Source of the DNA: Biscogniauxia marginata | Taxonomy: Eukaryota; Ascomycota; Sordariomycetes; Xylariales; Xylariaceae | DNA length: 64,000 nucleotides | Assembly (NCBI GenBank): GCA_022695795.1 | Contig: MU404079.1 | Coordinates: forward strand, 124,001 to 188,000 | Direction: 5' to 3' | Shown: in pieces, positions 23,661 through 34,299 of the stretch | Position numbering within the stretch: position 1 is the stretch's first letter | How the letters are laid out: every line of letters starts with the position of its first letter | The notes under the pieces: model-generated | Told to the model about the DNA's origin: nothing | What the model saw: the letters and a program-made list of their open reading frames with translations, nothing else | Databases searched by the model: none | Translations under genes and position numbers: made by a program

Positions 23661-24533
23661 ATGCGTCTTTTTTCCATGGATAACTTTCCTCTAGATGCGA
23701 CAGCCTTTGCGGCTTTCGAGATTACATTATCTTTATTTCTAAGTATAATGCATATTATCGAAACATGTTTTCGTGCGCGGAAGACAAAGCCAGATGAAGT
23801 AACATTATTTAACTATAATAAGAAAACTTTTATATTTCTGGCTTTTGTTTATTTTATGGTAGCGGTAGTAGGTGGAGGCCTTTTGATTACTGGTATTACG
23901 GATATTTTGAAAGGCATAGGCACGCGGTCCTGTTACGGCACGGTGTGTGGAATCTTCACAAGTATATCTATTGAGGTATGTATCATCTTCAACGACAGAG
24001 GCCCTTAGGCTCACAACGCTCAGCGCATGCCTTGGGTTAGACTATGGGACCCGAAAAGACGGCTTTTGTGGTTGGCTGTGCTTTGGGTTATACTGAATTT
24101 CTGTCTCCTCATACCGGGTATACAAGTCTCCTTGATGTTGCACGAACATAGAGCTTTAGAAGGGTTGGTCTTCTGCTTGATTATTGTTAATCGGGCGTGG
24201 TCTACGGCAGAGTCCTGGATATACCGGAGCGAAATGGCGAAGAATCGGCAATCGTTTGAAACATGGTCCCGTATCTGCTGGGCGATTCTTCTTTGCCTCT
24301 TGATTTCATTTGGGCTATGCATATGGCACTGGGTGCGGGCTACGACGAGCTCAGGCCTCAACTTACAGATACTATACTTCTCTTGCCTTCCGGGACAAGT
24401 ACTGGTTACTTCATCGGCACTGTTTACAGAATGTTATAGGATAATTCATCGTTGGGGGAAGCCACAGACCCAAATGGTTATGCTGAGGAGCTGGACGCGG
24501 AGGTCACAACGGACCATATCACTTGAAGACTGA
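23661..24533 (+). CDS. Multi-pass membrane protein, unknown function
   Basis: Two exons, 23661-23975 and 24024-24533, joined in phase 0 over a 48-bp intron (GTATGT...CTCAG), giving 274 residues. The start was taken at the ATG at 23661 (MRLFSMDNF); the next ATG at 23676 is also possible. At least five or six hydrophobic helices: FAAFEITLSLFLSIMHIIET, FLAFVYFMVAVVGGGLLITG, LLWLAVLWVILNFCLLIPG, ALEGLVFCLIIVNRAW, ILLCLLISFGLCIWHW and a weaker one near ILYFSCLPGQVLVTSS. The C-terminal tail is basic and short. I recognise no transporter or receptor signature. It sits just right of an AT-rich block, with normal codon use and no RIP stops. Topology resembles small fungal 7-TM-like proteins. Confidence 0.7.
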
Positions 24534-27090
24534 GTCGGAGCTCATAACTTCTTTTACATTAGTTCATTTACGACTATACGTGACTGTGACCTTGATTTAA
24601 ATAAGGAGTTAGTTAATCAAATGTTTGTCAAGTCGGCTGTAGCTAATAGATAAGCTGTAAAATTGCCTAATGCCGACATATAGTTCAAGTTCGACCTATA
24701 TTGTCACATCGTGGACGTGGTAGAGTGGATGAATGTGTATTGGTAATGGAGAGACTATTAGCCAGGCTAACAGTGGAGACCCTATATATACATTTGCCAG
24801 GTGGAGCCAGGTGACATATATCACCATCCCACAAAGAAACCACTTAGGTGTAGATACATAATATAGATGTAGGTACTCTGAGTTTAACTTAGGAAAGGCG
24901 CCAGCCTTTCCAATAACATTATGAGGATCAATCTAAAGAGAACGGAGCTAAACTGACTAGTCTTAAATACATCAGAAATACCAGTGGCCGGTATTGACAG
25001 GTGGCAGCAGCTGATGAGTACCGTCACGTACAAACTGTTCTGGTCGGAGTATTTTGGTAATTGGCTATGGTAATGAACCTTGGTGTGATATCTGGGTTGG
25101 TTTCCTAACTGGTATTCCAGCCGTGTATGTTAGCAGGAGTGCTGGGAGTTCTAAAGTAACTAGTCACCTTTGATGATGTCGGGAGTAATCTGGAGTAACT
25201 AAATTGTATCACAAGCTGGCGAACTATCTAGGCTATAGGAGACCAGAGAAATTGCATCCAAAAATCAGAGAGAAATAAGCCCTTGAGAGTCTTCCCACTG
25301 CTTTGTGTGCCCTTCTCTACCATTAGATCAACACCAACCAAAGCGGCCACCTCCAACGTTTGCATAGAAAACAGCATGTGATCTAGCCTGGGCCCATGAA
25401 GAACTGAGACGAATTCGTCTGTTTCACACCTAACCCAACCGTATTCTTCTCTGATCACCAAAACCACTTGTGACAATTACCTTGTAGTGGTAGTCCCCTT
25501 GGATGTGCGCATGCTAGAAAAGCCTAGGTATATGGCACGATATTATACGTGGTGGTAGCTCACGTCTCCCGCACAGCAGCAGGAACAAAAACAACAACAA
25601 TGTCTCTTTTGCTTACTCTATCTTAACAGGTCCTTTGGGGAAATTGACCTTGTAGCGTGGAGTTGAATAACCCCTGGATCTCCAGTGGCCTGAACAGTAG
25701 CCTACCGGCAAGTCGCAGATACCTTCCCCAGAAAGTAAAAGGCCTGGTCCCATGAATTAACTCACCCCCCCTATATTTTCCCACACGCCGGCTCCCTCAT
25801 CAAATTCACATGGAGTGAAGGTTACGTTTGAATGTGATAAGGTTGCTTTTCTTGTTCAATTTCCGATTATGTTACTTTATGCAAACCCCCTAACCCCCAC
25901 GCAACTCGACCTTGTTATTTCGAATAATTTCAATGCCTTCGGACCACCTCCACGACGCACCACAGCCCAACTGTATAATAGTCCCCAGCTGCCCCTACCG
26001 ACTTGATTTGCCGGGCTGTGGGTGTGGGTGGGTTGATGTAGGATCGAGGGGATCGGAGAAGTCAGGAGGTGAAATAAAACGAAATCTCTTCTGGTCTCCA
26101 GTCCACCTGCATACATGTTCCAGGATTAAAACTATCATTTATGTAAACGAGACTAGCAGATAAGTAATATGCCCGCCACGTCTCCCCCCTAGCTGGTTTA
26201 GCCAATACGCTATGATGGCATCGGTATGTCCGATTGGAAGGTCCTGATGCCGAGTGAGACAACGAGTTTCTGCCATGCTTGAATCCCTTGTTCGATTTCA
26301 CCGCCAAGATGGTCACAGATGGCAACCCCCATCCACGTACAATATGATCGAGCCAGTACCTAAAAGGCACGGCTTCCTTACAGGTCTTGGTACATGTGAC
26401 GGATGATGCAAAGTACCTAATAGAGCATCCGGTAGTTAGCTATGTAAGACTGCGCACATAGCCTGTACAAGGTTTACCTGGGCTAACATGCGCTGCACCC
26501 CTGATGCTGCCAACTCTCTAGCGTCGCAATAGCTCTGTTATCTTCACTTCGTTCAGACAGGACGGCAGTAAAATGCGATATTAGGAGGCTGTCTATACGG
26601 AGGAGCCTACCCAAAATGACATTGGCCTCGTCGAATCGTCTTTCATGCCGACACATCACCTCGTAGGTCAGAGTTAATCTCAAATAGGTAAGATTCTTAA
26701 CTCTCCCGGACAATAATTGTTATCAGCTTCGAACTGGGGTTACGAAATAGTGATGGCGTACAGGACGACTTGGAATTGATCAAGCATCTGTCCACAATGG
26801 GTCAAAAGTCGGGTATGCATCAATAACCAACAGAGTGAGTCGGGCTACTAATGGATTCTCTGTATGAGAAGCTTGAATCACTGAACTTTTCCTCGGCATT
26901 TGAAAGTCTGAGATGGAGAGAGAGGGGCCAACATGTAGAGACAATGAAGTTGTTACCTAGTATGAGATTGCGACGAACAGAATTCTTTATAATGAGGATA
27001 GATTCAAGAGTCATAGATTTCTTGAAAGGAATGCATGTCTATTATTACTACTCTCAGGTAGCTAACACCGGATCTAGTTCACTTCGAATG
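24534..27090. other. Long intergenic region with weak coding relics
   Basis: No intact gene could be supported. Two minus-strand stretches look residual. 25231-25476 reads REEYGWVRCETDEFVSVLHG then TLEVAALVGVDLMVEKG and ends with a stop; upstream it is blocked by a TAA. 26483-26713 contains LTYEVMCRHERRFDEANVIL, a TPR-like helix pair seen in fungal NLR-type repeats (recall only). A plus-strand frame at 26851-27144 overlaps the next gene and shows no domain. Confidence 0.4.
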
Positions 27091-28025
27091 TCATTTCATG
27101 ATCTCGCGGTGCCGGCGGCGTTCTGTAGAGACGTCCCAGTCTGACTTTTCAGTCTTATGACTAAACACTGCCTGTGAAAACCATCTCTTTCTTTGGGATG
27201 GCAACAAGAAATCGTTCATGTCTAATGGCCTGCCGTCGCGCCAGTCTCTAGCCTTGAACTCAATTCCAATCCCTACGTCATACGCGAAGTTGAAAAACTC
27301 CTGAGCGCGAGCAATATTGACGCTTACATCTTCAACGTACTCGTAAACAAATGCAATAGACGTACCACTAGGATCAGGTTGCCGGTGCATTCGTGGGTGG
27401 ACCCTAGGGAGCCGGGAATTTTCAATCGCGAACCACCCATGGCACAAGCGAAAACGAGGAAATGGCGGTGGTGGTTTTGTCGACCCATCGGCTGGTTTGT
27501 CTGATGATTCTCGTGCCTCTTTGCTAAAAGCTAGTACGTTGGATTGAGCATCATTACGGGTTTGGGGACCGGGTTTAATCATAATGGTTTGCTTTGGATT
27601 TTCTTTGACTTCAGACATGGACGCTTCAAACTTCTGCATCAGGTCGACAACTTCCGATTCGGATTCTAAAGGATAAGTGAACGCCTCGAACTCATTTAAG
27701 GGAGGTGGCCGAAATGTGTGCCAGAACTAGAAAAGGGTACGAGAGGAAGGAGGATTAGTACAGTTGATCTCAAGCCCGGATATAGGTAGCTATGCCGAAT
27801 ATCGAGAATACATACGACCTTCACCGCGACGTTACCGTAGTTATTAATTCTAGCCAAATAAACATGTCCCTCCTCCCCGTGGCCCAAGTATTTGAGCCAC
27901 TCGATGTCCTCTACGGAGGCAGGAAAACGGCGTAGTTTGAGATTTTTGAGGGCCTTCTCTGTCGTCGCAGGAGGCCCCTCGAGAGGAGTATAGTCAAGAC
28001 AAGGAGGTATTTTGGGGTTAGCCAT
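27091..28025 (-). CDS. Fungal protein kinase-like protein
   Basis: Exon 1 28025-27816, exon 2 27726-27091, joined in phase 0 over an 89-bp intron (GTATGT...TTCTAG), 281 residues. Without splicing the first exon ends in unrelated codons, and the second frame has no ATG before residue 111. Residues 41-70 give a kinase N-lobe: IEWLKYLGHGEEGHVYLARI with a Gly-loop, then NVAVKV with the ATP-binding Lys at about 69. The middle is low complexity and Pro-rich. Later RLCHGWFAIENS, GTSIAFVYEYVED and WRDGRPLDMNDF match the pattern of short fungal kinase-like proteins. No clear HRD or DFG motif is visible, so it is probably a divergent or inactive kinase. No stops or frameshifts seen. Confidence 0.72.
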
Positions 28026-28303
28026 CGTGCATTGAATTTGCGTGTATCAAGTGGGCGACGATGTTGCGGATGAGAATTAGGATAAAGAGAGGGAAAGGGT
28101 GAGGGACAGGATTGTATTGCTGAATGCCGTAGGCTGACTAGCATGTATGGTCCATGCCTGAAGACGCCCCACTCGGTCGGTCCGTACTACGGTTCACACT
28201 GGCTGGCACTCTAATCATTGGCGCGGCCCGAGCGGGCGGGCTCGTTCCGGCCCATAGCTCGGTCCACTAAAACCTAAAAATAGGTTGACCTTCGAAACGC
28301 CTA

Positions 28304-28508
28304 CCGCAAAATTTCAGTAAAGTTGTCTCTTGGCAAAGTGGGCCAACCAAGATTCTATCTAGTACGCACCAATAGAAATCTATATAGAGGTAGAATACTT
28401 GGTACGGATTAGAGGAAATCGTTGGTACCCCAGAAAAGAATGATAATTATAGTGTTTATAGCAATTCGACCCACTTTGCCAAGAGACAACTTTACTGAAA
28501 ATTTGCGG
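28304..28508. mobile_element. MITE with 39-bp terminal inverted repeats
   Basis: 205 bp. Left end CCGCAAAATTTCAGTAAAG and right end are inverted copies over 39 bp with one mismatch. Each side is flanked by TA (28302-28303 and 28509-28510), the target duplication of Tc1/mariner-type elements. No coding capacity. It lies between the kinase-like and coiled-coil genes. The TIRs are almost identical and not RIP-converted, so insertion is fairly recent or the copy escaped RIP. Confidence 0.85.
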
Positions 28509-28689
28509 TATTGCCAAAAAGGGGGAGAGTGCACAAAATACAGCCAATCAATTCAGGTACCCCGTTTTTAGGTACATAGCACAGCCAAAATCTAAGTCAC
28601 TTTTCTAAATGAATATAGTCACCTAAATTCGAATTCACTCGCGCAACCCTATCTCAAATGCGTTTTCTGCTAACTAGAGGCTGACCAAG

Positions 28690-29461
28690 TTACTCATCCG
28701 GATTACTTCCCTCATCTGAATCACTTATTTTGAAGAAATCCTTCAACATCCCAAGCCTGTCCCAGAACTTCCCGGAAACTCCATCCGCGGCTTTAGCCTT
28801 TTTCTCATTCTTAACACGAAGTCTACGCAGCTCTTCTGACAGTGCTTTTCGATTTTTTCTCTTAGTCATATCCGCTCCTTTTTTGTCATTGTATACTCCC
28901 TTCGCTTCTTTATCTGCTTCCTTCTTCAAGTTGTGAGTCAGCTGTCTGCCTGCCTTATCCATGGCATCCCGGAAGTCCTCTATGACATCCCCGTAGAATT
29001 TCAAGGCATCCTTCAAGTCGTCCATGGCGGCCTCGAAGTCATCCATGACGCCGTTCACGGAATCCGATTTAATGTTTCTTCTGCCGATGATGACTTGTCG
29101 ACATATTTCTATTACCTCCGCTTTCAGCCGTTGCGCTTTCAAGAAGAACCCAATCTCTTCGAGCGGGTCTTCATTTGCTTCTAACCTTATTGCCTCTCTT
29201 CCCGTTATGAAGCATAACTTGCTCTTCATTTCTTCCGCTTTCTCGCTTATGCCGTCTTCATAGGTGCGTGCGATCCCCGCGGAAGATTCATCATCATAAT
29301 TGCCAGGCTCATTGCCAATAGCTGCCTAGGATCGTGAATTTGGTATTAGTTGTTCAGCTGCAGAGATTGATCAGGTTCCTTACATATCTAGTATCTTGTA
29401 TAGTCACCGCGGGATGAACGTAGCCTTTTCCGTGGCTATCCTGGATTCTATTCTGCATCAT
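28690..29461 (-). CDS. Charged coiled-coil protein, unknown function
   Basis: Exon 1 29461-29384 (starts MMQNRIQDSHGKGYVHPAV), 58-bp intron 29326-29383 (GTAAGG...TCCTAG), exon 2 29325-28690, phase 0, 237 residues. After AAIGNEPGNYDDESS the protein is almost all charged helix: EEMKSKLCFITGREAIRL, LKAQRLKAEVIEICRQVII, DDFEAAMDDLKDALKFYGDV and a Lys-rich part NLKKEADKEAKG. It ends in the acidic tail SDSDEGSNPDE. No signal peptide or membrane segment. A further open frame upstream (29680-29515, reading TAPYIGHVQAPNPWEF) joins in phase through a possible ~39-bp intron but has no ATG, so the start may lie further upstream. The LTR pile begins 481 bp away and may have cut the promoter or first exon. 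Confidence 0.62.
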
Positions 29462-29942
29462 ATTGGGAATTCCTGTTGGGGCTAGTAAAGGTTAGCTTTG
29501 TAATATAGTACCAGAAGACCTTTGTGGACGAAGAGGTAGACCATACAGCAAACCTAAAGATTCGATCGAAAGCCAAAAATCTTTTGTCGCGTTGTGAGGG
29601 AATTCCCAGGGGTTAGGTGCCTGCACGTGACCTATATAAGGAGCTGTTTGCTGCTTGTAGGTTGAGCTGGGGATAAGCACAACTTATTCACCTATTTCAC
29701 CCTTCAGTAGCCCACTATACCAGTGTATATACGTGATAAAATTGAAGATCAACTTGGAGGATGGTGGTCGAGTTTCATAGACATAGAATGATGTAAAACT
29801 ATAGATACTTGTTGGTATATGATCTAGGTATACGACTGTGAAGCCTACACGCATACCTGACATAAACCACGACCTAGTTGTAACAACAGATCCATGTCAG
29901 TATGTACCTGTCAGCGGAGATTGAGATTGAGATAGATCCTTG

Positions 29943-30873
29943 TGTGACGAACCTCCCTGTGTGTTCCTAGTTAGCTGACTTCACAGGTGAGTACGTACTG
30001 GGTTTTCTTGATTTAAAGGTAATAATGGGTTAATATTAGTTCAATTGATTCACAATGTTATGTTCGTCAGAGAGGTTTCAAGGTACTTGTTACAAATCAG
30101 CTCTATTGGAAGGAACCCCAACAAGGATGTCGGAACAGGAACCAAGAATATGCGAAATAGTGGGGACAGCACACATTCTATGTAACATCACGTGATGTTA
30201 AACCTGTGTCAATCAGTTGACTGGGACAGACTCAACATAGTGAGTCGGAGTTGGTCTCAAAACCCATCCAGGTTTAAAGGTATCTAACATACCACAAAGA
30301 AGAAGTAATGAGTATAAGTAAACTAGAATTTCCTATGTAATTAGTCTTTCGTTCTTTAGCTATCAATCTAAAACTACAGTCACTCTTTAATACTATAATA
30401 AGAGTACCTTGAAACCTCTCTAACGAACATAACATCGTGAATTACTTAAACCAATCTCAACCCACTATTACCTTCAAATCAAGAAAACCCAGTACGTATT
30501 TACCTGTGAAGTCAGCTAACTAGGAACACACAGGGAGGTTCGTCACAGTACTCTCACTATAGTATTAAAGAGTAACTATAGTCTTAGATTAATAGCTAAA
30601 AAACGAAAGACTAATTACATAAGAAATTCTAGTTTATTTATACTCATTACTTCTTTCTTATGGTATATTAAATATACTTAAATAAAACTTATTTACTCTT
30701 ATCCACAGTACTAAATTACTTTAAATAAAACTTATTTACTTTTATTTATAATACTAAATTACCTTTATTTATATCATGTAATATTAAATCATTTCTTTAC
30801 ATTAAATCGAAATATTTATAATTCGATTTTAATACCCTTATTAATTATTATTAACATTATTTAATTCGTAATA
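29943..30873 (-). repeat. 3' LTR of element 2, interrupted
   Basis: 145 bp (29943-30087) plus 321 bp (30553-30873). The outermost part is unmutated, the inner part strongly TpA-converted. It carries two to three copies of a ~40-bp U3 repeat (ACTTATTTACTCTTAT-type). The insert between them is the solo LTR and its duplicated GTACT. Confidence 0.85.
30088..30547 (+). repeat. Solo LTR inside the element 2 LTR
   Basis: 460 bp, from TGTTACAAATC to GGTTCGTCACA, with a perfect GTACT target duplication (30083-30087 and 30548-30552). It is the same LTR type as the 3' LTR of element 5 (49130-49608) but nearly free of RIP changes. A solo LTR arises by recombination between the two LTRs of an inserted element. 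Confidence 0.93.
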
Positions 30874-31047
30874 TTATTTCTCCCTTTTAAAAATCTTTAT
30901 CTTAAAAATCTTTTTTTTCTTTATAAATCAACTTTTTTATATTATTATATTAAATATTTAAGTTATTAAACGTCGGCGCGTTAACTAAAAAAAAAACACA
31001 AAGAACTTTCTAGTCGTATTTTTAAAACTGGGTTTAACATTAATACC

Positions 31048-31566
31048 ATGCCTTGTTTTTACTGCTTTAATCATGGTTTAAAATGCGTTATAACTTTAAA
31101 GGCGTCGAAGAAATGTAGTAAATATGTTTTTCACAACCATCGATGTAACGAAACAGGTATTTCATTAAACGCATTTTATCGTCTTAACGCGAAAAAAGCG
31201 CGTTTATCTTCGCGGGAGCGAGAAGCAAAAACATCTTTAAAATAAATAGTTAAAGCTATATTTAAAATGTAATCGCAAATATCGGAATTTATTTCGCATA
31301 TTTAAAGGCTTCGTTATTAAAAGGAATTACTAAAAAAAAAAAGTTTAAAAATGTTATAACGTAATCTTTAAAATCTAGATAAGTTAGAGGAGCAAGAACG
31401 CTTTAAAGAAAAACAAAAGCGTTTTCAAGCCGAACAATAATCTTTAGCTAAATAAGTTAAAGTTACTTCTAAGGCCGTCCCCTCTTTTAACTAATCATAA
31501 CTAAACCACGACTTAGATCTTCGGACCTTCTTAGGCGATCTGGGTTCTAGCGGTGAAAACTCGTAA
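31048..31566 (+). pseudogene. Antisense Cys-rich/coiled-coil frame of element 2 (best preserved copy)
   Basis: One frame of 173 codons opposite to element 2 gag-pol. The first 65 codons are open: MPCFYCFNHGLKCVITL, then KKCSKYVFHNHRC, a Cys pattern (CxxC...C...C...C) suggestive of metal binding. After the first stop the same frame continues through RIP-type stops: SQISEFISHI, KELLKKKSLKML, LDKLEEQERFKEKQKRF, SLAK, VTSKAVPSF, ending LRTFLGDLGSSGENS before the final TAA region. Zinc-finger-like N-terminus, coiled coil, then an acidic/hydrophobic tail. It ends almost at the end of the chromodomain frame, tail to tail. Function unknown. Confidence 0.55.
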
Positions 31567-33759
31567 ATTCATTTATTAGGTTTTTTAAGTGTTTAAATAG
31601 TTCTTAAATGTTTTCCTTTAATAAGTAACCTTCCTATTTAACGAAATATTATAACTAACCTCTAACCCGTTTTAAATCTAGTATTTTTTCTACTTCGTAC
31701 TTATTAAGGTTTTCTTTAAATTTTAATTAGTTTTTTAATATAACGTTATTTAATACTAGTTTTAAGAGTAAAACATAAAATACAAAATATATTCTAGATC
31801 TTTTTAATAATACTAACTTATAATTAACTTTCAAAATAACCTTTTTTATTCTATATAATCCTAATTTTTTAAATTTAAGTTTTTCGTTAAGTCGTTTTAT
31901 TTTAATTTAAAGTGTTTTTAATATTACGCCTTGTTATTAATAAAACAAGTAAACTATATCTTTTCTCTTAAGAATTAGTCCTTTAATTCTTTTTTTATTA
32001 TAATATTTTATTATTTTATCTTAAATAAACTATAATTCTTTTTATAACCGTTATTATATTACTTAAACCTTTTTAAATAATACTTTTACTTTCGGGGCTT
32101 TTATTTCGACTTTTAATACTTCCGTGAGTTTAATTAATTATTTTTAGATTTCCGCTTTTACCCGTATACTATTTCGTGTAGTAATATCTTTATATCCTCG
32201 TTAACCGAAGTGTTATATACTATTTAAGCTATTAATAGTAATTTTACCTAGTTATTTATTTCTTAGTTAATATAACTTCGTAAATATTATTTTATTATTT
32301 AATTTAGTTTTTTTATTTGTTTATTTATTTAAGAATAATACATTATAAATAACTTTTGTTTAATTCTTATTCGTTTTATTAAGTTTATTTAAAATTTTAA
32401 AGTAAACAATTTATCTTTATTTAAAATAATACGTTCCGGTAGTTTATATTTATTAATATATTCTTTTAAGAAATTAAAAGCTAGTTATTTTACTATGTTT
32501 AATTCGTTAAATAGTAAAAAGTAAACATATTTCGTGAGTTTATTAATAATTACTTATATGTTATTATAAAGTACTCTTATAATAAGATTTTTTAACTTTA
32601 AAAGTTTTATTACGAAATCCCATATAATTATATACCACGCTTTATTAAGTATTTAAGTTAATTATAGTAATTCGTATAGTTTATATCATAATGCTTTAGC
32701 CTTATTATAGATATTATAATTCTTTATAATTCTTTTAACTATTTATCGCATTCCTAAAAAGTTAAATTCTTTTTAAAGTCGTTTCATTATTTTAAAAATT
32801 CCTTAGTGGCTATATAAAGAATATTCGTGAAATTTTTTAATAAATTCGTTTTATACTCGTTTTAATACGTATACTTTTTCCTTATACGAGAGAAGTTTAT
32901 CGCTAAATCCTTATTAAAATTATAATTTTCCTTAAAACGTTATTTCTAGTTTTCTATATTAATTTACATGTAAATTAATACAACTAATTCATCATTTTGT
33001 TGTTTAAACATTTAAATATCTCTTTTATTAATTTTTAATTTATAATCTCCCTTTTTACTAAGGAGATTTACTTAAATATTTTCTTTTTCTTTAATATACT
33101 AAATTTTAAAATTAAATTTAAACAAGAAAATCATTTAACATTTATATCTTTAATTAAACGTTTATATTATTATAAATCGTGTAAGGTTTTTATAGTTTAA
33201 ATATATATTAATAAGTTCTTTAATTTTATTAAACTATAATTCCCATTTCTTTAATGCTTTAATAACTATTAATAATTTCTTATTATAAATTTAATAATTC
33301 AATTTAACACTATATAGTGTTTTAAATAGGTACGCAACTAAATACTATTTCCTATTATTTTTTAGTTACTTTAAGATTATTTTAATAGCGAAATCTAAGG
33401 CGTTTATCTTTAGTCGTTTCTTTTTATTTTCGTTTAGAAGTTTATATATAACCTTACTAATTATAACTTCTTTTAACTACTAAAAAGCTTATTTAGCTTT
33501 TTTTATAAAATAAAAAACCTTTTTTATTCTCGCTAAAATAATTAGTTCCGTTAATGGTTTAGCGATACGCTCGAAATCTTTAATAAGTTATTTAACGTAA
33601 TTAATAAAACCAAGAAATATGCGTACGTTTATAACACTTTTAGGTTCTAGCTAATCCTTAATTATTATTATTTTCCTTTTTTAAATACGGATTTCTTTTA
33701 GACTTATTATAAATCCCAAATAATCCAGTTTTTTAATATGCCATTTACTTTTAGTTAAA
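31567..33759 (-). pseudogene. pol 3' part of element 2 (chromodomain to reverse transcriptase)
   Basis: Read on the minus strand: chromodomain about 31720-31580, integrase about 32900-31800, RNase H about 33470-33000, and the end of reverse transcriptase, interrupted at 33759 by element 3. Many RIP-type stops. Confidence 0.7.
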
Positions 33760-34185
33760 TGTTACGAATCAAAAAGTAGTTTTGTTTTTAGACGTTATTA
33801 CGTGTTAGTCACGTGACCTTTATCTCAATTATTTGTTGCTATAAAGAAATAATCGAGAGAAGGCCCACACATTATTTATTAGGATTAATAAATAATACGG
33901 AGAACTAGGAAGTGCGTTGAATAATAGTTTTAAGGGACATTTATATAAATAAATCGGAATCTCCTTATGTATCTAGTTATTTTTTCTAGTTTTTTAGCTA
34001 TTAATTTAAGACTATAATTACTCTTTAATATTATAATAAGAGTACCTTAAAACCTCTTTAACGAACATAACATTATAAATCAATTAAACTAATCTTAACC
34101 CATTATTACTTTCAAATTAAGAAAACCTAGTACGTACTTACCTGTAAAGTTAGCTAACTAGGAATACACAGGGAGGTTCGTCACA
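33760..34185 (+). repeat. 5' LTR of element 3
   Basis: 426 bp, tips TGTTACGAATC and GGTTCGTCACA. The outer ~150 bp keep TpG/CpA words that are converted in the 3' LTR. Confidence 0.92.
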
Positions 34186-34299
34186 TTTTAATAGCTCCTT
34201 AATTAATGCTTAACATTAATTCAAGAAAAGAGACTTTTAATCGAACAATCCCAAGACAAGCATGCCCTCTAAAACTAAAGAGTAACAAGAAAAGAAACA

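Noticed and set aside
26851..27144. 97-codon plus-strand gene
   Set aside because: No domain, overlaps the end of the kinase-like gene, and no splice signals extend it.
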